This document shows positions 44,460 through 54,366 of a DNA stretch of 64,000 nt, in pieces. Every line of letters starts with the position of its first letter. Positions within the stretch are counted from its first letter, which is position 1. Source of the DNA: Aliiglaciecola sp. CAU 1673 (GTDB lineage Bacteria; Pseudomonadota; Gammaproteobacteria; Enterobacterales; Alteromonadaceae); NCBI RefSeq assembly GCF_029223185.1, contig NZ_JARHUG010000012.1:85022-149021 (forward strand). The letters are read 5' to 3'. The notes below the pieces were generated by a model that was not told the DNA's origin, made no database searches, and saw only the letters and a list, made by a program, of their open reading frames with translations. The position numbers were made by a program, and so were the translations under genes.

Positions 44460-47294
44460 GTGGATAAGATAGAGGTACGCGGCGCGCGCACTCATAATCT
44501 GAAGAATATCAATGTGTCCCTGCCCAGGGACAAAATGATTGTAATCACCGGCCTGTCTGGTTCAGGAAAGTCTTCCCTGGCTTTTGACACCCTGTATGCC
44601 GAAGGGCAACGCCGTTACGTGGAATCCCTCTCCGCTTATGCCCGTCAGTTCCTGTCGATGATGGAGAAGCCCGATGTGGATCATATCGAAGGGTTGTCAC
44701 CGGCGATCTCCATCGAGCAGAAATCTACCTCCCACAACCCGCGCTCTACTGTGGGTACTATTACCGAGATATACGACTATCTGCGTCTGCTGTTTGCCCG
44801 GGTGGGCGAGCCACGTTGTCCCGACCACAATGTGCCGCTGGATGCTCAAACCATAAGCCAGATGGTGGATAAGGTATTGTCGTTGCCTGAAGGCAGCAAG
44901 TTGATGCTACTGGCGCCTGTGGTGCAAGAGCGTAAAGGTGAACATATCAAGACCCTGGAAAGCCTTGCCGCTCAGGGCTTTATCCGCGCCCGCATCGATG
45001 GCGAAATCTGTGATTTGTCTGACCCCCCGACCCTGGATCTGCATAAAAAGCACAGCATTGAAGTGGTGGTGGACAGATTCAAGGTCCGTGATGACCTGCA
45101 ACTGCGTTTGGCCGAATCCTTTGAGACCGCCTTGGGCTTGTCCGGCGGTACCGCCAAAATTGCCTGGATGGAAGAAGAAGGCCGCGAAGAAATAGTTTTC
45201 TCTGCCAATTTTGCCTGTCCCCATTGTGGCTACAGCATGGCCGAGTTAGAGCCACGCCTGTTTTCCTTTAACAACCCGGCTGGTGCCTGTCAGACCTGCG
45301 ACGGCTTGGGCACAAGGCAGTTTTTCGATCCCACCAAAGTGGTCAGCAATGACGAACTGAGCCTGGCCGGTGGCGCTATTCGTGGCTGGGACAAGCGCAG
45401 TTACTACTACTACCAGATGCTACAGGCCGTGGCCGAACACTACAAGTTCGATCTGACCAAGCCCCTGGGGGAGTTGGATGATAAGGCCAAAGAGGTAGTG
45501 CTGTTTGGCAGCAAAGGCACCTCCATCAAATTCAAGTACATCAACGATCGTGGCGATGTGATGGAACGCAAGCATCCCTTCGAGGGCATTATCCCCAATA
45601 TGGAGCGGCGCTATCGCGAAACGGAATCCAATGCGGTGCGCGAAGAGCTGGCCAAATATTTAAGTCATCAACCCTGCAATAGCTGTGGTGGCAGCCGCTT
45701 GCGTCAGGAAGCACGCCATGTGTTTATTGGCAAAACCAACTTGCCTGCAGTGACCGAACTTTCCATTGCTGAGTCTTTAGGCTTTTTTGAGGCCTTGGAG
45801 TTAAGCGGTAAGCGCGCGCAAATTGCCGAGAAAATCCTAAAGGAAATCCGTGATCGCCTCAGTTTTCTGGTCAACGTGGGTTTGAATTATCTGTCTTTGT
45901 CACGCAGTGCCGAGACCCTCTCCGGTGGTGAGGCCCAGCGTATTCGTCTGGCCAGTCAGATTGGTGCCGGTCTGGTAGGCGTAATGTATGTATTGGATGA
46001 ACCCTCTATCGGCTTGCATCAACGGGACAACGAGCGCTTGCTGACAACCCTGACCCACCTGCGTGATCTGGGCAATACGGTGATAGTGGTCGAGCACGAT
46101 GAAGATGCTATCCGCGCCGCCGACTATATCCTCGATATTGGCCCCGGTGCCGGTGTGCATGGCGGCCACATCGTCGCGCAAGGACAGCTCAAGGATATTT
46201 TGGAAAGTGAGCACTCCCTAACGGGTAAGTACTTGTCTGGCAGGGAACAAATTGAAGTGCCTGCCAAGCGCACGCCATTAGGAGAGCATTGGCTGGAGCT
46301 GTCGGGTGCCAGGGGCAATAACCTTAAAGACGTTAATTTGCGCCTGCCCATCGGTTTGATGACCTGCGTTACCGGCGTTTCCGGTTCCGGCAAATCGACT
46401 TTGATTAACGACACCCTGTTTGTGATTGCCCATCAGGCGCTTAACAATGCCACGGTGGGTGAACCGGCACCTTATACCGAGGTGAAGGGCCTGGAACACT
46501 TAGATAAGGTGGTGGATATTGACCAAAGCCCCATTGGTCGCACACCGCGCTCCAACCCAGCTACCTATGCAGGGCTATTTACTCCCATCCGTGAGCTGTT
46601 TTCCGGCACTCAGGAAGCCCGTTCGCGCGGCTATCAGCCCGGACGTTTCAGCTTTAACGTCAAAGGCGGTCGCTGTGAGGCCTGTCAGGGCGATGGCGTG
46701 ATCAAGGTGGAAATGCACTTCCTGCCGGATATCTATGTGCCATGCGATGTGTGCAAGGGTAAACGCTACAACCGTGAAACCCTGGAAATCAAATACAAGG
46801 GCAAGAGCATTCACGAAGTGCTGGAAATGACGGTGGAGGATGCCAGGGAATTCTTTGATGTGATCCCGGCCATCGCCCGCAAACTGCAAACTTTAATGGA
46901 TGTGGGCTTGTCTTACATTCGTCTGGGACAAAGCGCCACCACCTTGTCGGGCGGCGAAGCGCAGCGGGTGAAGCTGGCGCGGGAGCTGTCCAAGCGGGAC
47001 ACTGGCAAGACGTTGTATATTTTGGATGAGCCGACCACCGGTCTGCATTTCCACGACATTAAGCAGTTGTTACAGGTATTGCACCGTCTTCGCGATCACG
47101 GCAATACCGTGGTGGTGATAGAGCATAACCTGGATGTGATAAAAACCGCCGATTACCTGGTAGATCTGGGGCCTGAAGGTGGCTCAGGCGGCGGTCAGAT
47201 CATTGCCGAAGGCACCCCGGAAAAGATTGCCGATTCACCGCAATCCCATACCGGCCGTTTCTTAGAGCCGCTGCTAGAAAATAAGGGGGCTTGA
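44460..47294 (+). CDS. uvrA: excinuclease ABC subunit A (UvrA)
   Basis: The damage-recognition ATPase of nucleotide excision repair. The 944-residue protein is colinear with E. coli UvrA (940 aa). It has two ABC ATPase modules, with Walker [11 protein letters not shown] (about 31-40) and [10 protein letters not shown], two ABC signatures LSGGEAQR, and two zinc sites (CPHCGYS...CQTC and CEACQGDG...[12 protein letters not shown]). The GTG start at 44460 gives the conserved start [16 protein letters not shown]. It is divergent from the YajR-like gene; no CTGT-N8-ACAG LexA site was seen in the 172-base gap. Confidence 0.97.
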   Translation: MDKIEVRGARTHNLKNINVSLPRDKMIVITGLSGSGKSSLAFDTLYAEGQRRYVESLSAYARQFLSMMEKPDVDHIEGLSPAISIEQKSTSHNPRSTVGTITEIYDYLRLLFARVGEPRCPDHNVPLDAQTISQMVDKVLSLPEGSKLMLLAPVVQERKGEHIKTLESLAAQGFIRARIDGEICDLSDPPTLDLHKKHSIEVVVDRFKVRDDLQLRLAESFETALGLSGGTAKIAWMEEEGREEIVFSANFACPHCGYSMAELEPRLFSFNNPAGACQTCDGLGTRQFFDPTKVVSNDELSLAGGAIRGWDKRSYYYYQMLQAVAEHYKFDLTKPLGELDDKAKEVVLFGSKGTSIKFKYINDRGDVMERKHPFEGIIPNMERRYRETESNAVREELAKYLSHQPCNSCGGSRLRQEARHVFIGKTNLPAVTELSIAESLGFFEALELSGKRAQIAEKILKEIRDRLSFLVNVGLNYLSLSRSAETLSGGEAQRIRLASQIGAGLVGVMYVLDEPSIGLHQRDNERLLTTLTHLRDLGNTVIVVEHDEDAIRAADYILDIGPGAGVHGGHIVAQGQLKDILESEHSLTGKYLSGREQIEVPAKRTPLGEHWLELSGARGNNLKDVNLRLPIGLMTCVTGVSGSGKSTLINDTLFVIAHQALNNATVGEPAPYTEVKGLEHLDKVVDIDQSPIGRTPRSNPATYAGLFTPIRELFSGTQEARSRGYQPGRFSFNVKGGRCEACQGDGVIKVEMHFLPDIYVPCDVCKGKRYNRETLEIKYKGKSIHEVLEMTVEDAREFFDVIPAIARKLQTLMDVGLSYIRLGQSATTLSGGEAQRVKLARELSKRDTGKTLYILDEPTTGLHFHDIKQLLQVLHRLRDHGNTVVVIEHNLDVIKTADYLVDLGPEGGSGGGQIIAEGTPEKIADSPQSHTGRFLEPLLENKGA

Positions 47295-47689
47295 TGCTAA
47301 GCCAAAACTTCACCGTCAGGTTTTATGAAACCGATGCCCTGCGCCATGTCAGCAACACGGTATTAGCGGGCTGGTTTGAGGCTGCCAGGGAGCCGGTTTT
47401 CAGGCTCTTTACCCCAGACATGGATCTCAACAACTGGCCGCTGATATTGGCCAGTTACAAAATTGATTTTCTGAAGCAGATTTATTTCGGCCATGAGGTG
47501 CAAGTGCGTACCGGCATTGCCCGTATCGGCAAAAGCTCTTTCGATGTGCATCAGGAAGTCTGGCAACAAGGGCAGCACTGCGCCACTGGCCTTACAACCC
47601 TGGTCCATTTCGATTACAACACCCAGGGCTCGAGGCCCATCGAGCCTGAAATAAGAGAGGCACTGGAAAGGCTGATGGTGACGGCATGA
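47294..47689 (+). CDS. acyl-CoA thioesterase (4HBT/YbgC-like hotdog)
   Basis: A 131-residue single hotdog-fold thioesterase. The N-terminal pattern FTVRFYETDALRHVSNTVLAGWFEAAREP carries the family Asp (ETDALRHVSN), and SYKIDFLKQIYFGHEVQV is the second strand. It probably hydrolyses a cytoplasmic acyl-CoA; the exact substrate is unknown. ATG 47294 overlaps the uvrA stop (TGATG), and its own stop overlaps the next gene by four bases, so the three genes are probably co-transcribed. Confidence 0.85.
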   Translation: MLSQNFTVRFYETDALRHVSNTVLAGWFEAAREPVFRLFTPDMDLNNWPLILASYKIDFLKQIYFGHEVQVRTGIARIGKSSFDVHQEVWQQGQHCATGLTTLVHFDYNTQGSRPIEPEIREALERLMVTA

Positions 47690-48378
47690 GTCAGTTTATT
47701 GAAGTGATCGACGATGCTTTGCCGCTGGAGCTTTGCCAATCTCTTATCCGTCAGTTTGAGCAAAGCCCTAACAGAGCGCCAGGGCAGACCAGCGGTGGAG
47801 TGGATCTGGACAAGAAACGCAGTCTGGATGTGCAAATCACCCGAGCGCCTGAGTTCCAAACGCTCTTGCCGCAAGTGCTGCAAACCACCGGCAAACATCT
47901 GATGGACTATTTTGCCAAATACTATTTTGCCCTGATTGGCCCTATTGGTTTAACCATAAAGCATCCTCAGACCGGCCAGCCCGTAAAGCTGACCCAGAAT
48001 AACTTTGAGGAACTGGGCCGGCCGAATTTGCAAAATTTTGTGCAGTATCTGTTTCGTCTTGGCGATATCAATGCACAGAAATACCCTAAGGGTGAAGGGG
48101 GCTACCCGTACTGGCATTCAGAGGTCTATCCCCAGCAAGGCCATAACGATGCACTGCACCGTATGCTGCTGTTTATGTTCTATCTCAATGATGTGGAAGA
48201 AGGCGGCGAAACGGACTTTTACTATCAGGACCTGTCTATCAAGCCAGAGGCGGGAAGGATGGTGATCGCCCCCGCCTACTTCACCCATACTCACCGCGGT
48301 AATATTCCTAAGTCGGGTGATAAGTACATACTTACTTCCTGGGTGCTATTTAACCGCGCCGAGCAGATTTATACCTAG
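47686..48378 (+). CDS. 2-oxoglutarate/Fe(II)-dependent oxygenase (prolyl 4-hydroxylase-like)
   Basis: A 230-residue oxygenase with the double-stranded beta-helix pattern GGYPYWHSEVYP, RMLLFMFYLNDVEEGGETDFYY and THTHRGNIPKSGDKYILTSW. Likely iron ligands are H144 and E146 (an HxE variant of the usual HxD) with H203 distal, and K213 would bind 2-oxoglutarate. There is no signal peptide, so it is cytoplasmic. The target (protein, tRNA or small molecule) cannot be read from the sequence. It is the last gene of the uvrA-thioesterase group. Confidence 0.85.
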   Translation: MSQFIEVIDDALPLELCQSLIRQFEQSPNRAPGQTSGGVDLDKKRSLDVQITRAPEFQTLLPQVLQTTGKHLMDYFAKYYFALIGPIGLTIKHPQTGQPVKLTQNNFEELGRPNLQNFVQYLFRLGDINAQKYPKGEGGYPYWHSEVYPQQGHNDALHRMLLFMFYLNDVEEGGETDFYYQDLSIKPEAGRMVIAPAYFTHTHRGNIPKSGDKYILTSWVLFNRAEQIYT

Positions 48379-48424
48379 GTTGGTAGCTGTAAGGAGGAGT
48401 CCCTCACTCGACGCTCCTCGAACA

Positions 48425-50044
48425 TCACACCTTAAACTGCCGGGTAATGGCCTCAAGGTGTTTGGCTAAGTCGGCCAACTCGCTGCTGACTTGTGCTAGT
48501 TTTCCCGAGCTTTGTGCCGTACTGTGGGTGCGTTTATGAATTTCATCCACATTGATGACAATGCTGCGAGCGACCGATTGCTGTTCTTCGGTAGCCCTGG
48601 CGATTTGTGCGTTCATCTCGCTGATGCGTTGGATCGTGGCGTTGATAGCGGTCAAGCTGCTGCCAGCTTGATTGGCGGTTTCAACACTATTACCGGCCTG
48701 TTCCGTGCCTTTTTTCATCACCGTCACCGCAGAGCGGGCTGCATTTTGCAATTGCTGAATGGTGGCTTGGATTTCCTCGGTGCTTTGCTGGGTGCGCGAA
48801 GCCAGCGTGCGCACCTCATCGGCAACCACGGCAAAACCACGGCCCTGCTCCCCCGCCCGCGCCGCTTCAATAGCGGCATTTAAGGCCAGGAGATTGGTTT
48901 GCTCGGCAATGTTTTTGATTACATCCAATACGGTACCCACTTTGTTGGAGTCCCCTTCCAGCTTGGTAATTACTTCTGCCGTTTCGCGGACGTTGTCGGC
49001 TAACTGCTGAATGCTGCGTACAGTGCGTTCCACTACCTGTTTTCCCTGCTCAGCGGCTTCGGTGCCCTCTCCCGCTGCGTTAGCTGCCTGAGCTGCGCTG
49101 TCGGCCACTTCTGCCACGGTGGCGCTCATATTGTCCACTGATTGCTTGGCCTGTTCAGCGCTGCGTTGCTGCACATCGATGGTGCGGTTGGTTTCATCGG
49201 TCAGTTGATAAAGATTCTGAGCCAGGTTAGAAAGGGGCAAACTGGAATTGACGATATCCTTAACGACACCCTGAAGCTTCTCGATAAACAAATTAAACCA
49301 GTGCACCAATTCACCGATTTCGTCTTGGCTTTTAGTTTGTAATCGTACTGTCAGATCGCCGTTTTCTTGGGCAATATCTTTCAGCGAGTTAACCACTTGG
49401 ACAATGCTTCCTTTGATACCGGCAATGACCGGCAGAGCTGTAGCAAAGAGTAAAACAGTGGTAATCACGCCCATGATAATACCTACTGTGACCAATGATT
49501 TCGCTGCACTGTTGGCATCTGCAAAGGCCTGTTGGAATGCTTGGTTTTGTCTGTCCTTAAAAGCAGTCATCTGTAATATCGTTTGATCATAGCGACCATT
49601 CATATCTGCAGACAATTGCCCCAGCTTGCTGAAATCAGCCGTTCCCTTAACCATAGATTCGGAGACTTCGTACGCTAATTTGAAATAGCTATCAAACTCT
49701 TGCCCTAAGCTATCCATATCAGAGGTAAATTCCTGGCTGATATTCTTGATGCCGACCATCTCTTCTCGCACCTCTTTTGCGAGACTGCTGGCATTGGTAA
49801 GGGCTTCCTCATCTCCGGTGGTGACCGCACTGCTTAGAGTGTCTCTGACCCGCTTCATGTTGTTAAGCACATTGGCAGCACTCTCTAATGCCGGGAATTG
49901 CTTACTCTTTACCTGTTCCAAGGTATCAACATTATCAAGTGCGGTAATGCTGGAGATAATCAGATAAAGTAGAAAGCTGACCGTGCCAATAACAGGTATT
50001 AGCAAAATCTTTTGGGCGATGGAGATACGGTTAAATAAATTCAT
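48425..50044 (-). CDS. methyl-accepting chemotaxis protein
   Basis: A 539-residue chemoreceptor. TM1 is about 10-32, the periplasmic part (about 33-180) is a four-helix-bundle type sensor, and TM2 is about 185-208. HAMP (about 210-265) and the cytoplasmic MA domain follow, with the conserved hairpin tip [35 protein letters not shown]. The C-terminus FKV lacks the CheR-binding pentapeptide. ATG 50044 is chosen over a longer in-frame start. It follows the porin gene by 71 bases on the same strand. Confidence 0.92.
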   Translation of the reverse strand: MNLFNRISIAQKILLIPVIGTVSFLLYLIISSITALDNVDTLEQVKSKQFPALESAANVLNNMKRVRDTLSSAVTTGDEEALTNASSLAKEVREEMVGIKNISQEFTSDMDSLGQEFDSYFKLAYEVSESMVKGTADFSKLGQLSADMNGRYDQTILQMTAFKDRQNQAFQQAFADANSAAKSLVTVGIIMGVITTVLLFATALPVIAGIKGSIVQVVNSLKDIAQENGDLTVRLQTKSQDEIGELVHWFNLFIEKLQGVVKDIVNSSLPLSNLAQNLYQLTDETNRTIDVQQRSAEQAKQSVDNMSATVAEVADSAAQAANAAGEGTEAAEQGKQVVERTVRSIQQLADNVRETAEVITKLEGDSNKVGTVLDVIKNIAEQTNLLALNAAIEAARAGEQGRGFAVVADEVRTLASRTQQSTEEIQATIQQLQNAARSAVTVMKKGTEQAGNSVETANQAGSSLTAINATIQRISEMNAQIARATEEQQSVARSIVINVDEIHKRTHSTAQSSGKLAQVSSELADLAKHLEAITRQFKV

Positions 50045-50080
50045 GTGTCTCACTACCGAATGTTTTTACTATTAAGCGGC

Positions 50081-50103
50081 AAGGGTGATTTCTACTCACC
50101 CTT
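50081..50103 (-). terminator. hairpin after the porin gene
   Basis: AAGGGTGA (50081-50088) and TCACCCTT (50096-50103) form a perfect 8-bp stem with a 7-base loop, about 13 bases after the porin stop. On the minus strand no strong U-tract follows, so it may only reduce read-through into the chemoreceptor gene. Confidence 0.45.
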
Positions 50104-50115
50104 AATATGTAAAAA

Positions 50116-51306
50116 TTAGAAAGTATAATTGGCACCAAAACGAACCAGCGTTGCATCTTGTGCCGCATTTAGGTTGCTTTCATACCAGGTGATATCTGCT
50201 TTTAGTGCTAAGCCGAACATCAGATCATAGCGCAAGCCCAGATTGACAGCTTCGGTGTCATCCCGCTGTCCTAGCAACAGGCCTGTAGCCCCCTGTTTCA
50301 GACCAGAGCCTGCCCAGGCTGCATCTAAAGCCGGATTACCGGTATTAATAACAAAAGGTAAACCATTCGCTAATGCCAGGCCTTGTTTATTTTCATCGGC
50401 TTCATACACCTCATAGGTGATGTGCGGGGTAAACTTCCCTAGTCGCATACCGGCAGTCACATACCAGGCATCCTGATTTTCAGAAATCAAGCCATCGTCC
50501 AACTCGATGCGCGTAAATTCAGCCCCTACGAACCAATCAAAAGCATCGTAATCCAAGGCGATTTCTGAAAATGTTCCGCTTTCATCGGTAGTATCTATTT
50601 GTTCAGCCAAAAGCGCAGTATTTGGCAAAATTGGTGAGAACTGATTGAGACCATCAAGCAGAGGATCAAGAGCTTGCGCGCTGATGCTGACTTTGCCAAC
50701 GGCGCGTAGTGCCCTGGCAGAAAACCCATCGCGACTGGCAGAGGCGGAAATGGCCAGGATATTTTTAATTTCCAGTTCGGCGCTTTGGCCCGCGATATTC
50801 ACATCTGAGGTATTACTGCCGCCCACCAGCTGAATGTTGTAGTCCCAGTCACCCACATTGCTTTGATGATCGAAGCGAATACCGTCAACGTTATTAAATG
50901 GTACGTCATAAACGGAAGAGGGCGGCGCAATCCAATGATAGGAATAGCCAACATCCAGCGATGCTGAATATTTAAATAACGGCAGGCGCAGACGGCCACC
51001 ACTTAAACTGCTCTGCTCGCTGAGGTTGTAGGTAAAATAGGCCCACTCAAATTTGGCGTCATAGTCTTCTGAGCCGCGACCAAGCAGCTGGGCGGTGGCG
51101 GAAAGCTCGGGACTAATTTGAGAACGTACTTGAATGGCTACCAGACTGTTGGGTGTGAATCCTAAATCCCCATCGTATTCATAAACGCTGTCTTCGTCAT
51201 TGGTGGTCATGCCGCCGATGAAATTGGCAAAACCATTGATCTGGATTTCTGCTGCGGCAGGGAAAGCCAATACGGTGGCGAGTGCGATATAGCTTAGTCT
51301 TTTCAT
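50116..51306 (-). CDS. outer-membrane porin
   Basis: A 396-residue beta-barrel protein with a clear signal peptide (LSYIALATVLAFPAAA), alternating beta strands with aromatic girdles throughout and a C-terminal strand ending in Phe (VRFGANYTF). It starts with EIQINGFANFIGG like many Alteromonadales porins. AGGAGAG precedes the ATG. The gene lies 11 bases after a PstS-like binding protein and upstream of a chemoreceptor, suggesting uptake or sensing of an anion such as phosphate. No specific porin subfamily can be assigned from sequence alone. Confidence 0.83.
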   Translation of the reverse strand: MKRLSYIALATVLAFPAAAEIQINGFANFIGGMTTNDEDSVYEYDGDLGFTPNSLVAIQVRSQISPELSATAQLLGRGSEDYDAKFEWAYFTYNLSEQSSLSGGRLRLPLFKYSASLDVGYSYHWIAPPSSVYDVPFNNVDGIRFDHQSNVGDWDYNIQLVGGSNTSDVNIAGQSAELEIKNILAISASASRDGFSARALRAVGKVSISAQALDPLLDGLNQFSPILPNTALLAEQIDTTDESGTFSEIALDYDAFDWFVGAEFTRIELDDGLISENQDAWYVTAGMRLGKFTPHITYEVYEADENKQGLALANGLPFVINTGNPALDAAWAGSGLKQGATGLLLGQRDDTEAVNLGLRYDLMFGLALKADITWYESNLNAAQDATLVRFGANYTF

Positions 51307-51317
51307 GTATTGCTCTC

Positions 51318-51758
51318 CTAGTTGATGGTCATCACTTTTACGCTGCCGTCTACCGCGGCTCTATCTACGTAGCCAATAGCATTGGGATTGGAGCTTATTT
51401 CTTTGAGCATTTCGGCGTCTGAGCCTACCTCTTTAGGAGGCATACCTTTTCCGGTAAAGATCTGTTGTGACCAAAACGCCGATACTTGCGTGGTCGAGCG
51501 GCCCAAATACTGTTGGTCAAATGCTTCCCGGTTGCCCTGAGAACTCACCAAGTTAAGAGGTTCGGCTTTAGTGCCATCGGCAAACGACTTGGTCTTGCCG
51601 GTAAAAAGGCGTTCAACATCCTTGGCGGAGAGCGAGTTGTTATTGCTCGGATGAGCAATAATGGCAATGTCTGCGCGTAGTGCAGGCGCAAATACAATGC
51701 CAGCAGTGAAAACCAGTGACAGGCATCCTTGCAGCGAGCGAAAACGTGATAGCTTCAT
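51318..51758 (-). CDS. small PstS-like substrate-binding protein
   Basis: A 146-residue secreted protein of the phosphate-binding-protein-like family, about half the length of PstS. It has a signal peptide (ending APALRA), then ADIAIIAHPSNNNSLSAKDVERLFTGKTKSFADGTKAEPL, a FWSQQIFTGKGMPP segment and GYVDRAAVDGSVKVM, i.e. a single-lobe fold. There is no PstCAB in the window. AAGGATC precedes the start. It is the first gene of the binding-protein, porin and chemoreceptor group. Such short proteins are often next to porins, but their ligand is not established. Confidence 0.82.
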   Translation of the reverse strand: MKLSRFRSLQGCLSLVFTAGIVFAPALRADIAIIAHPSNNNSLSAKDVERLFTGKTKSFADGTKAEPLNLVSSQGNREAFDQQYLGRSTTQVSAFWSQQIFTGKGMPPKEVGSDAEMLKEISSNPNAIGYVDRAAVDGSVKVMTIN

Positions 51759-51848
51759 TCAGATGATCCTTTTGCAGGAGAAATTATTGTGCATCAAAAG
51801 CTTACCTAGTCATGTCAAAAGCTAGATTAGCCTTCACCAAGTTTCCAG

Positions 51849-51873
51849 AAAAAAATCAAAAGCAGCTTGCTGC
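51849..51873 (-). terminator. possible terminator after the DUF3299 gene
   Basis: On the minus strand a short stem GCAGC/GCTGC (51862-51866 with 51869-51873) is followed by a T-rich run (complement of A-run 51849-51860). The stem is short, so confidence is low. It separates the DUF3299 gene from the PstS-like gene. Confidence 0.4.
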
Positions 51874-51923
51874 GTCGTTAGTTGTCCCTCCTTTTTGTAA
51901 GCTCGAATCATCAGATGGCTTGG

Positions 51924-52388
51924 TTAGCCCTCATAAGGCTCAACCTTAATCCCTTTAAGGCGATAGCCCACGGTGGCAATATCTCCGCTCCAACCTTGCG
52001 TAGATAAAGTGCCGGTGATCCAAACCGCATCGTAGAGATTGTCAATCAAAGCGCCTTTTTCAAACTGCACATAGACAATCTGGTTGGCCGGTGGTGGCGG
52101 CACGTGGATGCAAGCACCGAAGTAGGGCACCAACAGAAATTCTGTCAGGGTCTTATCATCTCCTTCTAATGGCACTACAAAACCTGGGATCCTTACTTCC
52201 AAGCCATCTAACTCCTTCACTATCGGAGCATTGGGTGAAATCTGCGCCATATTGCTACCATCATGTAGGACGGACTGTTCTGGCATCACGAAGTCTTGTG
52301 GGGCGAGGTCTTCCCAATAAAGCTCTTTGGGCGCAGCCATGGAGGTAAGTGGTAGCAGAAACAGGCACAGGGATAACAACTTTTTCAT
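51924..52388 (-). CDS. DUF3299 secreted protein
   Basis: A 154-residue secreted protein (signal peptide KKLLSLCLFLLPLTSMAA). It carries the DUF3299 hallmarks YWEDLAP, RIPGFVVPLEGD, LLVPYFGACIHVPPPPANQIVYV and YRLKGIKVEPY. The family is widespread in gammaproteobacteria near lipoprotein-export genes; its role is not established. It lies four bases downstream of the MFS gene on the same strand, so the two are probably co-transcribed. Confidence 0.87.
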   Translation of the reverse strand: MKKLLSLCLFLLPLTSMAAPKELYWEDLAPQDFVMPEQSVLHDGSNMAQISPNAPIVKELDGLEVRIPGFVVPLEGDDKTLTEFLLVPYFGACIHVPPPPANQIVYVQFEKGALIDNLYDAVWITGTLSTQGWSGDIATVGYRLKGIKVEPYEG

Positions 52389-52392
52389 CTAT

Positions 52393-53616
52393 TCACACCT
52401 TGGATGATTCAGGAATAAGATTTGGCTGATTGGCCCAACCAAAAGGATTTTTACGCACTTCATTGCCGGGTTGAGGGATAGCCGGAATATTCAATGACAG
52501 TAGCAAAGAGCAACAGGCAAAGCCTGCGCCGATAAAAAATACCAAACTGGGGGAGGTTAGCCACACCACGCCGAGGAGCGCGGGGATAATCACCGCTGCG
52601 ATATGGTTGATGCTAAAGCTGACGCTGGCGGTGGCGGCAATGTCCTTGGGATCGGCAATCTTCTGCAAATAGGTTTTCATGGCAATTGCCAAGGCGAACA
52701 GCAGATGATCGACCACATAGAGCGCGGCACCCAAGCGGGCATCTTCCACTATACCGTAACTGACAAACAGCAATATTAAACCACAGTATTCAAATACCAG
52801 TGCACTGCGTTCGCCGACGCGGGCAATCCAACGCCCGATAGCCGGAGCAAACAACAGATTGAACACATAATTAAGCATAAACAGCAGGCTGATTTCGCCT
52901 ACCGTATAGCCAAATTTTTCCACCATCATAAACGCGGCGAAGACAATAAAAATCTGCCTCCTGGCGCCGCTAAAGAAGGTCAGGCAGTAGTAAAGCCAGT
53001 ACCGCCTGCGTAACAGTAAATGCTTGTGTTGCAAGCTCGGCTGCTCAAAGCGGGGGAAGAACACCCATAAGAAGATGACCACCAGCAGACCGGCACCACC
53101 AGCGAGCATATACATGGCGTTAAAGCCGATGCCGACATACTCCATTAGTACCCAAATAGCGCCATAGGCCAGCAACGAGGCGCAGCTTCTAACCGCCAAC
53201 TGACGCCCCATAAAAGCAGGGGCATACTCTTTTTTTAGCCACTGCAGGGTTAATGATTGATTGATGGTTTCAAAGTAGTGAAAGCCGATGGACATCAGCA
53301 CCGTGGTGGCATAGAGCCCAATCTCGAAGGGAAACCAGCCAGTGATGGCCACGCCCACCGACAACAGAGCTAAAGACAGCAAGGCAAAGGTCTGTTCCTT
53401 TAGCACCAGCAATAGAAAAACTGCTGTAAAGGCGAGAAATCCTGGTACTTCGCGAAGGCTTTGCAGTAGACCGATCTGGGCGCCGTTGAAATTTGCTGCT
53501 TCGATTACAAAGTTATTCAGCAGCGCATTCCACACCGAGAACGTGAGCGGCATGACAAATGCCATTGCCAAAAGCAAATATTGGGGATTGTGGCGAATGT
53601 GCTGCAACGTTTTCAA
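52393..53616 (-). CDS. MFS transporter of unknown substrate
   Basis: A 407-residue membrane protein with about twelve membrane segments (LLAMAFVMPLTFSVWNALLNNFVIEA..., a central loop FFPRFEQPSLQHKHLLLRRRYW and a second half). The canonical motif A is degenerate. TTG 53616 is preferred because GGAG lies 7 bases upstream, and the longer in-frame start would run towards the ppa terminator. Substrate unknown. It is downstream of ppa on the same strand, after an intrinsic terminator. Confidence 0.75.
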   Translation of the reverse strand: MKTLQHIRHNPQYLLLAMAFVMPLTFSVWNALLNNFVIEAANFNGAQIGLLQSLREVPGFLAFTAVFLLLVLKEQTFALLSLALLSVGVAITGWFPFEIGLYATTVLMSIGFHYFETINQSLTLQWLKKEYAPAFMGRQLAVRSCASLLAYGAIWVLMEYVGIGFNAMYMLAGGAGLLVVIFLWVFFPRFEQPSLQHKHLLLRRRYWLYYCLTFFSGARRQIFIVFAAFMMVEKFGYTVGEISLLFMLNYVFNLLFAPAIGRWIARVGERSALVFEYCGLILLFVSYGIVEDARLGAALYVVDHLLFALAIAMKTYLQKIADPKDIAATASVSFSINHIAAVIIPALLGVVWLTSPSLVFFIGAGFACCSLLLSLNIPAIPQPGNEVRKNPFGWANQPNLIPESSKV

Positions 53617-53673
53617 AGGCAGTCTCCGTGCAAGACGGCATCTATTGTACCATTTTAAGGCAGAGCATTTGCC

Positions 53674-53702
53674 CATAAAAAAAGCCGGCTGTCGCCGGCT
53701 TT
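53674..53702 (-). terminator. intrinsic terminator of ppa
   Basis: AAAGCCGGC (53681-53689) and GCCGGCTTT (53694-53702) form a 9-bp stem with loop TGTC. On the minus strand it is followed by a run of seven T residues, 5 bases after the ppa stop codon. Confidence 0.88.
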
Positions 53703-53707
53703 ATGCA

Positions 53708-54256
53708 TTAGAACGCAGGTTTGTCTGGCGCGTCGTTGTAACGCTTCACGCTGGACATAATTTCTTCTTTGGCTTCGGCAGCATTGGCCCACTTATCAAT
53801 CTTGACCCACTTGTTGGGTTCCAGATCTTTATAGTGCTCGAAGAAGTGCTCGATTTGCTTAAGCAGCAACTCTGGGACCTGATCAATTTCGGTAATACCA
53901 CGATAGATGGTGGAGAGTTTGTCTGCCGGTACGGCCAAGACTTTAGCATCGGCGCCAGACTCGTCAGTCATCTTCAGTACACCCACCGGACGGCAGCGGA
54001 TTACAGAGCCGGCCAGCAGTGGGAAAGGTGTGATCACCAGCACATCAACCGGGTCGCCGTCTTCAGACAGAGTATGAGGCACATAACCGTAGTTGGTGGG
54101 GTAGTGCATACAAGTGGCCATAAAGCGGTCAACGAAAATGGCGCCGGATTCTTTGTCCACTTCATACTTTACCGGGTCCGAGTGGGCCGGGATTTCGATA
54201 ATTACATTGATTTCTTCTGGCAGGTTCTTGCCAGCAGGCACGGCATTCAAGCTCAT
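53708..54256 (-). CDS. ppa: soluble inorganic pyrophosphatase (family I)
   Basis: Hydrolyses pyrophosphate to phosphate, pulling biosynthetic reactions forward. The 182-residue protein has the active-site signature DGDPVDVLV with three metal-binding Asp residues, the [16 protein letters not shown] and [14 protein letters not shown] segments, and [14 protein letters not shown]. Length matches E. coli Ppa (176 aa). It is followed by its own terminator and lies 1.2 kb from the DUF885 gene and 2.3 kb from the membrane pyrophosphatase. Confidence 0.96.
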   Translation of the reverse strand: MSLNAVPAGKNLPEEINVIIEIPAHSDPVKYEVDKESGAIFVDRFMATCMHYPTNYGYVPHTLSEDGDPVDVLVITPFPLLAGSVIRCRPVGVLKMTDESGADAKVLAVPADKLSTIYRGITEIDQVPELLLKQIEHFFEHYKDLEPNKWVKIDKWANAAEAKEEIMSSVKRYNDAPDKPAF

Positions 54257-54323
54257 CGCGCAATCCTTAATGGTGAAAAAACGGGTGCGCGGATTATAGC
54301 GGTCAGTTGGCGAAGATAAAACC

Positions 54324-54347
54324 AGCGGCGGGCGAAAACCCGCCGCT
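54324..54347 (-). terminator. intrinsic terminator of the DUF885 gene
   Basis: AGCGGCGGG (54324-54332) and CCCGCCGCT (54339-54347) form a perfect 9-bp stem with a six-base loop. On the minus strand GGTTTTATC follows. It lies 20 bases after the DUF885 stop. Confidence 0.72.
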
Positions 54348-54366
54348 TAAGGCCTAATATACCCAA

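Noticed and set aside
53342..54319. 325-codon plus-strand open frame
   Set aside because: It runs opposite the MFS gene, across the ppa terminator and opposite ppa, both of which are well supported; no motif in it.
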